Assembly: GCA_021828445.1 (NCBI GenBank)
Contig: JAJZJD010000037.1
Location: 1 to 10,302, forward strand
Direction: 5' to 3'
Length of the DNA: 10,302 nucleotides
Origin: a bacterium
GTDB taxonomy: Bacteria; SZUA-79; Acidulodesulfobacterales; Acidulodesulfobacteraceae
The notes under the pieces are model-generated. The model had not been told where the DNA came from, did not search any database, and was given only the letters and a program-made list of their open reading frames with translations. A program made the translations under genes and the position numbers. Every line of letters starts with the position of its first letter. The first letter of the stretch is position 1. Shown piece after piece: positions 1 to 7,261 of the stretch.

Positions 1-561
1 GAAATTAAATTTATGGACTGCGGTACAAGCGGAGGTATTTGGGGGTTAAAGAACGGCTACTGCTCTATGATAGGCGGAGAAGACGAAACTTTTGAACACT
101 GCGAGCCTATTTTTAAAACGCTTGCTCCGGAAAACGGCTATCTGCATATCGGACCCCACGGCTCGGGGCATTTCGTAAAAATGGTTCATAATGCTATAGA
201 ATACGGCATGATGGAGGCATATGCGGAAGGGTTCGAAATTATGAAAGCAAGCGATTTTGATATAAATCTCGAGAGGGTTTCCGATTTATGGAATCATGCG
301 TCGGTAGTGCGCTCATGGTTGTTAGAACTTGCGCATAACGCTCTTAAAGAAGACCCCGAACTTAATAATCTTAAACCCGTAGTAGATGATTCGGGAGAGG
401 GGAGATGGACGCTTCAAGAAGCGATAGATAAAGCCGTGCCGGTTCCTGTTTTGGCTGATTCGGTATTTATGCGGTTCAGGTCGAGGCAGGAAAATTCTTT
501 TGCCGCAAGGATGCTGGCGGCGTTAAGGCATCAATTCGGCGGACATCCGATACATAAATAA
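1..561 (+). CDS. gnd: 6-phosphogluconate dehydrogenase, decarboxylating (5'-truncated)
   Basis: C-terminal 186 codons of an enzyme that oxidatively decarboxylates 6-phosphogluconate to ribulose 5-phosphate in the cytosolic oxidative pentose phosphate pathway. The frame is open from base 1, so the start lies to the left. Visible family signatures are DCGTSGG followed by GIWG and MIGG (bases 16-78), then the catalytic segment HFVKMVHNAIEYG (bases 169-207), whose Lys (178-180), Asn and Glu match the family's catalytic and substrate-binding residues. The C-terminus has SRQENSFAARMLAALR and QFGGH, typical of the short form of about 300 residues (GndA/YqeC type) rather than the form of about 470. 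About 115 N-terminal residues, including the Rossmann nucleotide-binding motif, are missing, so NAD versus NADP preference cannot be read. The next gene begins 15 bp downstream, which suggests an operon with the cyclase-family gene and zwf. Confidence 0.94.
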   Translation, partial: EIKFMDCGTSGGIWGLKNGYCSMIGGEDETFEHCEPIFKTLAPENGYLHIGPHGSGHFVKMVHNAIEYGMMEAYAEGFEIMKASDFDINLERVSDLWNHASVVRSWLLELAHNALKEDPELNNLKPVVDDSGEGRWTLQEAIDKAVPVPVLADSVFMRFRSRQENSFAARMLAALRHQFGGHPIHK

Positions 562-576
562 TAGAGGATATTTATT

Positions 577-1203
577 ATGTTTATAGACGTCAGTATGGAC
601 ATAGAAGACGGCATGCTCCACTGGCCGAGCGATCCCGAGGTAGAAATAGACGACTATTCCGATATAAAAAAAGGAGCCGCCTCAAATAACAGCAAAATTA
701 CCTGCGGAGTGCATACCGGAACCCATATGGATGCCCCGCGCCATTTTATAGACGACGGAGCCGGAGTAGATAAATTTAACCTTAATACATTAATAGGCCA
801 GTGCAGGGTAATAGACGTGCCGGTCGATATTTCGCCTATATCTAAGGAATTTCTTGAGCCTATAAACATAAAAAATGGCGACAGGATTCTTTTTAAGACT
901 AAAAATTCGGAATGGATTAATAATGGCGCCCGGAATTTTCATACCGATTATGTATGCGTAAACCCTGAAGCAGCCAAATATATGGTCGAAAAGGGCGTCA
1001 TACTGGTTGGAATAGATTATCTTTCCGTAGAGGGTTATCATGTCGGTCACGATACCCACAAAACTTTGCTGGGAGCAGGGGTTATCGTAATTGAAGGACT
1101 TAATCTTTTTAATGTGTCCGCGGGAGACTATAAACTTATCGCTCTTCCGGTTAAGATAAAAGATTCCAACGGCGCTCCGGCTAGAGTGATATTGGAAAAA
1201 TAA
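577..1203 (+). CDS. Cyclase-family metal-dependent hydrolase (kynurenine formamidase fold)
   Basis: A 208-residue cytosolic protein of the cyclase superfamily (KynB-like arylformamidases, isatin hydrolases). The signature HTGTHMDAPRHF lies at residues 46-57, giving putative metal ligands His46, His50 and Asp52 and a candidate catalytic His56. Further family elements are GIDYLSVEG (145-153), His161, and VIVIEGL with Glu173; His161 and Glu173 correspond to the remaining KynB zinc ligands. Length matches the family (about 205-215). The ATG at 577 is preceded by GAGG with a 9-nt spacer. The gene sits between gnd (15 bp upstream) and zwf (23 bp downstream), all on the same strand. No tryptophan-degradation gene is nearby, so kynurenine formamidase activity is not supported by context. 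A role in opening a lactone or related ring in sugar metabolism is an inference from position only. The family call is firm and the substrate unknown. Confidence 0.88.
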   Translation: MFIDVSMDIEDGMLHWPSDPEVEIDDYSDIKKGAASNNSKITCGVHTGTHMDAPRHFIDDGAGVDKFNLNTLIGQCRVIDVPVDISPISKEFLEPINIKNGDRILFKTKNSEWINNGARNFHTDYVCVNPEAAKYMVEKGVILVGIDYLSVEGYHVGHDTHKTLLGAGVIVIEGLNLFNVSAGDYKLIALPVKIKDSNGAPARVILEK

Positions 1204-1226
1204 ATTAAAAGTAAAGGCGGTGATAA

Positions 1227-2723
1227 ATGGCTGAAATGAAACCTTCCATAATGGTAATTTTCGGGGCAAGCGGAGATTTAGCGCACATAAAAATATTTCC
1301 CGCATTATACAGCTTATGGGAAGACGGGTTTTTCCCAGATAATTTCTTTATCGTCGGTTTCGCAAGGACAAAACTGGACGACGGTATTTTTAGAAAAACT
1401 ATTTTTGATTCCTTAAACGTAAATTGCAGAAAAAAACCTATAGACGAAGACGAATTTTCAAGTTTCTCCAAGCATGTATTTTATTTAACTTCAAAATACG
1501 ACGACGATTCAAGCTATCACGAATTAGGCGGTTTTATAGGATCCAAGGCAAAAGAATATAATATGCCTAAAAACGTGGTTTATTATCTTTCCACTCCGCC
1601 GAGCGTTTATATAAATGTAATAAACGGCATCGAAAATGCAAAACTTACATCGGACGAATATAAAGGAGACGGTTTTTCGAGGATCGTTATAGAAAAACCT
1701 TTCGGTTACGATTATGAAAGCGCAAAAAATTTAAACGGTAAGATTCTTTCGGTATTTAAGGAAGAAGAGGTTTACAGGATAGACCATTACCTTGGAAAAG
1801 AGACCGTACAAAATATACTTGCGTTCAGATTTGCGAACGCTATTTTTGAGCCCATATGGAATAATAAGTTTATAGACCATATTCAAATATCCGCTTTAGA
1901 GTCCATAGGCGTGGGTTTCAGGGCGGGCTACTTCGATAAAGCCGGCATTATCAGAGATATGATGCAGAACCATATGATGCAGTTGTTGTCGCTCGTTGCA
2001 ATAGAACCTCCTCCGCTTCCGGATGCGGACGATTTAAGAAACGAGAAAGTGAAACTTTTAAAAAGCGTCAGGCCGCTCAGTTTAAACGATATAAAAAATT
2101 ATACGGTCAGGGGGCAGTACGACAGGGGAATAATAGGAAATAAACAGGTTTTAAGTTATAAAGAAGAAGAAGGGGTGCCTCCGGACACGCTTACCGAAAC
2201 TTATGCCGCCATGAAGCTTTTTATCGATAATTATAGGTGGGCGGGAGTGCCGTTTTATTTAAGGTCGGGCAAACGGCTTAAAATACATAAAACCGAGATA
2301 GCTATTTTCTTTAAAAAATTGCCGTACAGTTTATTTGCGAAAATTGGAATAGAAAATATAAAACAAAATTCTATAATTATAACTATTCAGCCTAACGAAG
2401 GTATAGCTATAAATTTCGGCGCCAAAACCCCCGGGTTTAAACTTGATATTGAGCCCGTCAATATGGTGTTTAATTATAAATCGTCGTTTAAACTTTCCCC
2501 GCCCGATGCTTACGAAAGGCTTATATACGACGTAATAGTAGGCGACCAGACTCTTTTCGCAAGATACGACGATATGCTCATCGCATGGCAGTTAATTACA
2601 TCTATAATTAACGGCTGGTCCAAAACCGGAAATCCCATCTTTCCCGACTACGAAGCCGGATCGTTTGGTCCTAAAGAGGCGGACGGCCTTATTAATTCCG
2701 ACGGCAGAAGTTGGAATAATTAA
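1227..2723 (+). CDS. zwf: Glucose-6-phosphate 1-dehydrogenase
   Basis: A 498-residue full-length enzyme (family usually 480-510) that oxidises glucose 6-phosphate to 6-phosphoglucono-lactone, the entry step of the oxidative pentose phosphate pathway. The N-terminal Rossmann motif GASGDL is at residues 13-18, with the conserved Lys22. The usual KRK stretch reads HIK here. Arg47 in VGFAR matches the arginine that contacts the NADP 2'-phosphate in Leuconostoc G6PDH, so NADP use is plausible. EKPFG is at 156-160. The substrate/active-site signature RIDHYLGKE is at 184-192, and the catalytic base corresponds to His249 in MQNH. The ATG at 1227 is preceded by AAGGCGGTG at workable spacing and is preferred over the second Met at residue 4. 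It follows the cyclase-family gene by 23 bp and converges on tkt with an 8-bp gap. Confidence 0.97.
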   Translation: MAEMKPSIMVIFGASGDLAHIKIFPALYSLWEDGFFPDNFFIVGFARTKLDDGIFRKTIFDSLNVNCRKKPIDEDEFSSFSKHVFYLTSKYDDDSSYHELGGFIGSKAKEYNMPKNVVYYLSTPPSVYINVINGIENAKLTSDEYKGDGFSRIVIEKPFGYDYESAKNLNGKILSVFKEEEVYRIDHYLGKETVQNILAFRFANAIFEPIWNNKFIDHIQISALESIGVGFRAGYFDKAGIIRDMMQNHMMQLLSLVAIEPPPLPDADDLRNEKVKLLKSVRPLSLNDIKNYTVRGQYDRGIIGNKQVLSYKEEEGVPPDTLTETYAAMKLFIDNYRWAGVPFYLRSGKRLKIHKTEIAIFFKKLPYSLFAKIGIENIKQNSIIITIQPNEGIAINFGAKTPGFKLDIEPVNMVFNYKSSFKLSPPDAYERLIYDVIVGDQTLFARYDDMLIAWQLITSIINGWSKTGNPIFPDYEAGSFGPKEADGLINSDGRSWNN

Positions 2724-2731
2724 TATTTATA

Positions 2732-4672
2732 TTATTTATTTAATTCTTTTTTTATAAATCCGTATAAATCCTCAGGAGACAAACCTGCCAGTCTGTAAAG
2801 GTCTTCCGGCTTGCCGGAAGAACTGTAAAATCTCGCCCCCATTTTTCTGAATTTAACGGAGATGCCGTTTTCGGCAAGCAAAGAGCCTATTGCCGTTCCT
2901 ACGCCGGTTTTGACGTTGTGGTCTTCGATAGTAACTATGAAACCGGTTTTTGCGGCAAGACGCAGGTCTTCCGCATCTATGTCGCTGGGGCAGGAAACAT
3001 TTAGGAGCATCGGGTTTATGCCGTCTTTTTTCAGCATCTCGCATCCTTTTAACGCGTGCGGGAGCATATTGCCGGTAGATATTACCGCAACGTCTTTTCC
3101 GTTCCGTATTACGTCCATTTTGCCGTATTTGAATTTATAATCTTCCCCGAAGAACGTATTTCCGTTTTCATCAAGTATAACGGGGATGATAGACCTGCCC
3201 ATTATAAGTCCGAAATTTCCTTCATGGGATGCTATATAACGGGTTGCCCTGTCGGTCTGGTTGGGGTCGGCAGGCAATACGACCTTAAATCCGAAAGTAG
3301 AGTTAAGAAGTCCGAAGTAATCGATGCACTGGTGAGTTTTGCCGTCTTCCCCGACGTCTATGCCGCAATGCGTGCAGACTACTTTAAGATTTGAACCGTT
3401 TATATCATTTAATCTTTGCTGGTTATAAACCTCATCTACGCCGAAAACTCCGAAATCGGCAAAAAACGTTAGTATATTTTCAGTCGATAATGCGCCGGAT
3501 ATAACTGCAGTGTTATGTTCCTGAATACCGGATTCAAAAAAGTTATCAGGAAAAGCTTTTCTGAAAGCGCCGGTTTTAACTGAGCCTTCGAGGTCGCAGT
3601 CGAACACCGCGAAAGGTATATTTTGAAGATTGTTTTTTTCTTTATAGTTTTTTGCCATATCGTGAAGAGCGTTTCCGAAGGCAGACCTGTTGTCGGTATT
3701 TTTTTCTCTGTTATATACTATATTCTTATTATCCGGGTCTAATACAAAGAATTTTTCCTTTCTTTCCGTTAAAGGCTTTAAAGGCTGTTTTAAATTTTTT
3801 TTATCAATAAGTTCATCTAAGTTATCAGGTTCTTTTAACTCCGCCAATCCTTTTTTACAGTCTTCAATATTTAAAGCGGCGCCGTGATATTTAGCTTGAT
3901 TCTCCATAAAGGATACGCCTTTCCCCATAATAGTATCTGCAATAATAGCGACCGGAGATTCAATACTATGGGCTTTTTTTATTGCCGAGTATATCTCGTT
4001 AAAATTATGTCCGTCTATTTCTATAATGTGAAATCCGTCCGCTTCGAAGTTTTCTTTAATATTGTCGGGCATTACCTCGGAAGTTTTGCCGCCTATTTGA
4101 AGCCCGTTTTTATCGACTATTACCGTAAGGTTGTTTAATTTATATTTTACCGCAAACCTTCTTGCTTCCCCGATCTGACCTTTTGTCTGTTCGCCGTCTC
4201 CCATAACGCAATAAACATTATAGCTTAAATTATTTAAACGGGAATTTAATGCGAACCCGCAGGCGGCAGAAAGCCCCTGCCCGAGGTTGCCGGTATTCCA
4301 TTCGACCCCCGGTACCGTTTTTTCGACATGACCTTCAAAATGGGAACCGGCAGTCCTAAAATGCAAGATTGCGTCTTCCGTGTCAAAAAAGCCGTAATTT
4401 CCAAGAGCCGAGTAAACCCCGGGAGTCGTATGGCCGTGGCTTATAACTATTCTGTCCCTGTTTTTCCTGAAAGGATCGTCCGGAAAAACATTGCAAAAAC
4501 CGTATAAAATCGCATATATGTCTATAGACGACATCGAACCGCCCGGGTGTCCCGAAGCCGCAAGGGTCGTCATTCTTAAAATGTCGCCGCGGCATTTTTT
4601 GGTAAAATCGGATAAAAATTCAATTTCTTCGTTAGTCAGGCTTTCCCTGTCAAACCCCTTTTTAATGCTCAT
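2732..4672 (-). CDS. tkt: Transketolase (single-chain)
   Basis: A 646-residue thiamine-diphosphate enzyme that moves two-carbon ketol units between pentose phosphates and aldose phosphates in the non-oxidative pentose phosphate pathway. The N-terminal half has GHPGGSMSS (41-49) and GHTTPG (80-85). The ThDP/metal motif starts at GDGEQTKGQ (158-166) and ends at VDKNG (186-190). The pyrimidine domain carries the catalytic glutamate in SGIQEHN (Glu385), FFADFGVFG, and VGEDGKTHQ (440-448). Both halves are in one chain, unlike the split type. The ATG at 4672 is chosen because a run of six G lies 12 nt upstream; the frame can be extended to a TTG at 4696, but no ribosome binding site precedes that. 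tal lies 61 bp upstream on the same strand, consistent with a tal-tkt operon. Confidence 0.96.
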   Translation of the reverse strand: MSIKKGFDRESLTNEEIEFLSDFTKKCRGDILRMTTLAASGHPGGSMSSIDIYAILYGFCNVFPDDPFRKNRDRIVISHGHTTPGVYSALGNYGFFDTEDAILHFRTAGSHFEGHVEKTVPGVEWNTGNLGQGLSAACGFALNSRLNNLSYNVYCVMGDGEQTKGQIGEARRFAVKYKLNNLTVIVDKNGLQIGGKTSEVMPDNIKENFEADGFHIIEIDGHNFNEIYSAIKKAHSIESPVAIIADTIMGKGVSFMENQAKYHGAALNIEDCKKGLAELKEPDNLDELIDKKNLKQPLKPLTERKEKFFVLDPDNKNIVYNREKNTDNRSAFGNALHDMAKNYKEKNNLQNIPFAVFDCDLEGSVKTGAFRKAFPDNFFESGIQEHNTAVISGALSTENILTFFADFGVFGVDEVYNQQRLNDINGSNLKVVCTHCGIDVGEDGKTHQCIDYFGLLNSTFGFKVVLPADPNQTDRATRYIASHEGNFGLIMGRSIIPVILDENGNTFFGEDYKFKYGKMDVIRNGKDVAVISTGNMLPHALKGCEMLKKDGINPMLLNVSCPSDIDAEDLRLAAKTGFIVTIEDHNVKTGVGTAIGSLLAENGISVKFRKMGARFYSSSGKPEDLYRLAGLSPEDLYGFIKKELNK

Positions 4673-4733
4673 AATATAAAAATGCCCCCCGCCCAAAAAA
4701 TTAAAAGATGTGTTTTTAAGTTAAACCAAAATA

Positions 4734-5891
4734 TTATACGATATTTGAAATATTTTTGATAGAATTAAGAAGTTTTTCATAAGCGTCTTCAAAAGATTTA
4801 ACTCCGTCAAGCTGGAGTTTTTCCCCTACGCCGTTTAAATCTATTCCAAATCCCGACAGTTCTTTTATTGTTCCAAGAGATTCATCAAGCTCTTTAGATG
4901 CAGTGCCGGGAAGTATGTTTCCGTGGTCGGCGATATGCTCGATAGTTTCATCCGGAAGGGTGTTTATAGTATTTTCGCCTATAAACGGTTCGACATATTT
5001 TAAATCGTAATATGCAGGATTTTTTGTGCTGGTACTGGCGAATAAAAGACGCTGTATATTGGCGCCTTTAGATTTTAAGGCGGTAAATTCCCCCCCGTCA
5101 AAAATTTCGTTAAATTTATTAAAGATTATTTTTGAATTTGCTACGCCTGCTTTGCCTAGTAAATTCGTGAGTTTTTCTTTTTTTGCAGGATGATCGACGG
5201 AGGCGGCTATTAAATCGTTTAATAATTTATCGACGAGAGTATCGACGCGGCTTATAAAAATACTTGCTACCGAATGGATGCCGGATAAATTAAATCCGTT
5301 TGCCAGAGCCGATTTAAGTCCTTTAATGTACGCGCCGGCGACCGCAATATAATGATTTAAAGAAAACATTAAAGTGATATTAATATTTATGCCTTTTGAG
5401 ATAAGAATAGGAATGACTTCTAAACCTTCCTTCGTGGCAGGTATTTTAATCAGCACGTTTTTCTCGTTTATAAGGGAAAATATTCTGAGCGCTTCGTTTG
5501 TCGAGGTAGAGGCATCGGCAGCTATATCGGGCGAAACCTCTATACTTACAAAACCGTCGTTGCCGCCTGATTTTTCATAAACCGGTTTAAGAATTTGAGC
5601 GGCAGATTTTATATCTTCTCTTGTAATAGTGTCGTATATTTCAAAAGGAGTTAATTTTTTTGACGAAAGGGATTTAATTGCCTCGGGGTAGCCGCATTTT
5701 CCGGAATTAATAGCTTTTTCAAATATGGAAGGATTGGACGTTATTCCGGTTATAATTCCGCTTTGAACTAATTTTGCGAGGTCGCCGGAATCTAACATGC
5801 ATCGCGATATATTATCTAACCATGGACTTTGGCCGTAAGACTGCATTTTTTTAAATTCGCCGCTTTTCGATACGACAAAATCGATATTCAT
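4734..5891 (-). CDS. tal: Transaldolase
   Basis: A 385-residue transaldolase of the longer actinobacterial/cyanobacterial type (about 365-390), which transfers dihydroxyacetone units from sedoheptulose 7-phosphate to glyceraldehyde 3-phosphate. Signatures in order: SPWLDNISR (22-30), GITSNPSIFEKAI (49-61), VSIEVSPDIAADAS (115-128), and LIKIPAT (147-153) with the Schiff-base Lys149. NINITLMFS follows, then SVASIFISRVDTLVD, and a later LFASTSTKNP. Unlike the Tal-Pgi fusions of some bacteria, there is no isomerase domain after the barrel. The ATG at 5891 has a run of six G (5900-5905 on the + strand) with an 8-nt spacer, a good ribosome binding site. It lies 42 bp downstream of the phosphoesterase-domain gene and 61 bp upstream of tkt, so the three probably share a transcript. 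Confidence 0.95.
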   Translation of the reverse strand: MNIDFVVSKSGEFKKMQSYGQSPWLDNISRCMLDSGDLAKLVQSGIITGITSNPSIFEKAINSGKCGYPEAIKSLSSKKLTPFEIYDTITREDIKSAAQILKPVYEKSGGNDGFVSIEVSPDIAADASTSTNEALRIFSLINEKNVLIKIPATKEGLEVIPILISKGININITLMFSLNHYIAVAGAYIKGLKSALANGFNLSGIHSVASIFISRVDTLVDKLLNDLIAASVDHPAKKEKLTNLLGKAGVANSKIIFNKFNEIFDGGEFTALKSKGANIQRLLFASTSTKNPAYYDLKYVEPFIGENTINTLPDETIEHIADHGNILPGTASKELDESLGTIKELSGFGIDLNGVGEKLQLDGVKSFEDAYEKLLNSIKNISNIV

Positions 5892-5933
5892 AACATTAAC
5901 CCCCCTATTTTATTTCAACTATTCCTTATTATT

Positions 5934-6305
5934 TCAGTTATTTCTAAAAAGCAGCCAGTTATTTTCTCCGGCTTTGGCAAATTTTAATAGCGTGTATTCC
6001 CCCGCCAATTTTTCACCCTTAAAATCCAGTATATATTTTGATTTATCTTTTTTTATAAGACTGTATTTCCCCTTGTCCCAAATTTTTACTTCTCCGGCTC
6101 CGTAATGCCCTTCCGGTATGGTTCCTTCAAAGCCGGCATAAGAAAGCGGATGGTCTTCTACCTTTATCGCAAGATTCTTTTTCCCGCGTTCCAACGGAGG
6201 TTCCTTGGGCAGAGCAAAAGAGGCTAATATGCCGTTTTCTTCTATTCTTAAATCCCAGTGAAGATGGCTTGCGTGATGTTCGTGAACCACGAATATTTTA
6301 TCCAC
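5934..6305 (-). CDS. Stand-alone LigD-type DNA 3'-phosphoesterase domain protein
   Basis: A 123-residue protein matching the 3'-phosphoesterase (PE) domain of DNA ligase D, which trims 3'-phosphate and 3'-terminal ribonucleotides from DNA ends during end repair. HHASHLHWDLRIE (10-22) supplies His10, His16, Asp18 and Arg20; the spacing equals His42, His48, Asp50 and Arg52 of Pseudomonas LigD. EDHPLSY supplies His52, equivalent to His84. FEGTIPEGHYGAGEV (59-73) and a WLLF tail complete the domain. No polymerase or ligase domain is attached. The only in-frame start is a GTG at 6305: an in-frame TGA lies four codons further upstream. No ribosome binding site is visible, and a consensus -10 box lies only 6 nt upstream, so the mRNA may be leaderless. 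It is the first gene of a probable unit with tal and tkt, an unexpected partnership. Confidence 0.9.
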   Translation of the reverse strand: MDKIFVVHEHHASHLHWDLRIEENGILASFALPKEPPLERGKKNLAIKVEDHPLSYAGFEGTIPEGHYGAGEVKIWDKGKYSLIKKDKSKYILDFKGEKLAGEYTLLKFAKAGENNWLLFRNN

Positions 6306-6311
6306 TTGAAA

Positions 6312-6317
6312 ATTATA
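6312..6317 (-). promoter_or_regulatory. Candidate -10 box for the phosphoesterase-tal-tkt unit
   Basis: A perfect TATAAT on the - strand. Only 6 nt separate it from the GTG start codon at 6305, so transcription would start at or next to the GTG and give a leaderless message. No convincing -35 is seen at 16-18 bp spacing. The region is very AT-rich, so a chance match is possible. Confidence 0.45.
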
Positions 6318-6387
6318 TCATAAAATAATTTATAATTTATGAAGATAACAGGCTTAATAAATTTTAGTAATGTTATTTTTATTATTT

Positions 6388-6398
6388 TATAATATAAT
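6388..6398 (+). promoter_or_regulatory. Candidate -10 boxes for the DoxX-like gene
   Basis: Two overlapping TATAAT hexamers (6388-6393 and 6393-6398) lie 65-70 bp ahead of the DoxX-like start, in the 157-bp divergent spacer. No recognisable -35 is present at the right distance and the surroundings are almost pure A+T, so this is a weak call. The rest of the 6306-6462 spacer shows no other structure. Confidence 0.35.
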
Positions 6399-6462
6399 GG
6401 CATTAATTGATAATAAAAAATAAAAATATCTAAAATAAAAGGCGAAAAGTCAAAGATTAAAA

Positions 6463-6894
6463 ATGGCGGCTAAAAATTCAAATATTTGGAATGCTTTTTT
6501 AAGAATATATATCGGATTGTTTTTCCTTTACGCGGTGCATTTTAAACTGAACCCCGCTTTCTTCGCAGGTCTCCACAATAAACTTGCATATTACGCAAAC
6601 CATGACCCTTTATGGTTTTACCGCATTTTTTTAAGCCGCGCCGCCGTTCCTAACGCATTTTTGTTTGCTATATTAGTAGTTACCGGAGAATTGTTCGCCG
6701 GTATTTTTTTAACGGCGGGGTTTATTACTAGAGCCGCCGCTTTTGCCGCTTTATTTTTAAATTTGAACTATCTGCTTGCTATGTACTGGATTAGTCCGTC
6801 GGAATTAGGCATTAACCTTACGTTTATAATATGCGAATTAGTCGTAATATTTACGGATTCGGGAAAAACGTTGGGCATAGACGCTTTGTTTTAG
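6463..6894 (+). CDS. DoxX-like integral membrane protein
   Basis: A 143-residue protein with about four hydrophobic segments: roughly residues 11-26, 63-86, 89-108 and 117-131. The pattern RIYIGLFFLYAV...KLNP near the N-terminus and GELFAGIFLTAGFITR at 75-90 resembles the DoxX/DoxD superfamily, which includes the small subunit of archaeal thiosulfate:quinone oxidoreductase and many bacterial inner-membrane proteins of unknown role. LNYLLAMYW follows in the third or fourth helix. There is no signal peptide beyond the first helix and no cofactor motif. It stands alone between the divergent phosphoesterase gene and tRNA-His, so context gives no function. No strong ribosome binding site is present. 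The family is recognised from hydrophobic pattern and local motifs; thiosulfate oxidation is only one possibility. Confidence 0.75.
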   Translation: MAAKNSNIWNAFLRIYIGLFFLYAVHFKLNPAFFAGLHNKLAYYANHDPLWFYRIFLSRAAVPNAFLFAILVVTGELFAGIFLTAGFITRAAAFAALFLNLNYLLAMYWISPSELGINLTFIICELVVIFTDSGKTLGIDALF

Positions 6895-6963
6895 ACGGAA
6901 TTTAAAAATATATTTTAATTTAATCCAAAATCTGATAAAATAATAACCAAGATATTCCTTCAC

Positions 6964-7040
6964 GGTGGATGTAGCTCAGCTGGTAGAGCCCCGGATTGTG
7001 ACTCCGGTGGTCGCAGGTTCAAAACCTGTCATCCACCCCA
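6964..7040 (+). tRNA. tRNA-His (anticodon GTG)
   Basis: A complete cloverleaf with the extra G at position -1 (6964) paired to C73 (7037), as expected for bacterial histidine tRNA. The acceptor stem GTGGATG pairs with CATCCAC (7030-7036). The anticodon stem CCGGA/TCCGG encloses the loop TTGTGAC, with the anticodon at 6998-7000. The CCA end is encoded (7038-7040). It is a single-gene tRNA locus. Confidence 0.97.
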
Positions 7041-7160
7041 TTAAAAATCGCGGTAAATAATTCTTTTCGGTAAAACTCCTCATAGCAACGGGACATCATA
7101 TTAATTTTATTTAAAATAAACAACAAAGCAATACATCCGATAAAAATATTTCAAGAAATT

Positions 7161-7170
7161 ATAGCGCTAT
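7161..7170. repeat. Perfect 10-bp palindrome upstream of the nitroreductase promoter
   Basis: ATAGCGCTAT is self-complementary with no loop and is the only GC-containing symmetric element in an AT-rich 221-bp spacer (7041-7261). It ends 21 bp before the extended -10 box at 7192, next to where the -35 region would lie, so it could be an operator for a dimeric regulator. The rest of the spacer shows nothing else recognisable. Confidence 0.3.
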
Positions 7171-7188
7171 TATTTTTTTCTATAATAT

Positions 7189-7197
7189 TGGTATAAT
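7189..7197 (+). promoter_or_regulatory. Extended -10 promoter for the nitroreductase gene
   Basis: TGGTATAAT fits the extended -10 form TGnTATAAT, which can work without a good -35; none is seen. The predicted transcript start near 7204 leaves a leader of about 57 nt before the ATG at 7262. A second TATAAT lies at 7181-7186. Confidence 0.55.
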
Positions 7198-7261
7198 AAA
7201 AATTAAAAACTATTCAATAAATTCCGATTAAAATTTTAATGTCTTTATGGAGGAATAAAAA

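Noticed and set aside
577..1203. Annotation as kynurenine formamidase (kynB)
   Set aside because: Only the family motifs support it; no tryptophan/kynurenine pathway gene is nearby and the pentose-phosphate context argues against a specific name.
790..1305. A 171-codon - strand ORF opposite the cyclase-family gene
   Set aside because: It is antisense to a well-supported gene with intact family motifs, spans the start of zwf and shows no recognisable domain.
4673..4696. An eight-codon N-terminal extension of transketolase starting at TTG
   Set aside because: No ribosome binding site precedes the TTG, the extension reads through the G-rich site itself, and the family N-terminus fits the ATG at 4672.
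7041..7160. Search for a rho-independent terminator after tRNA-His
   Set aside because: No GC-rich hairpin followed by a T-run is visible in this stretch.
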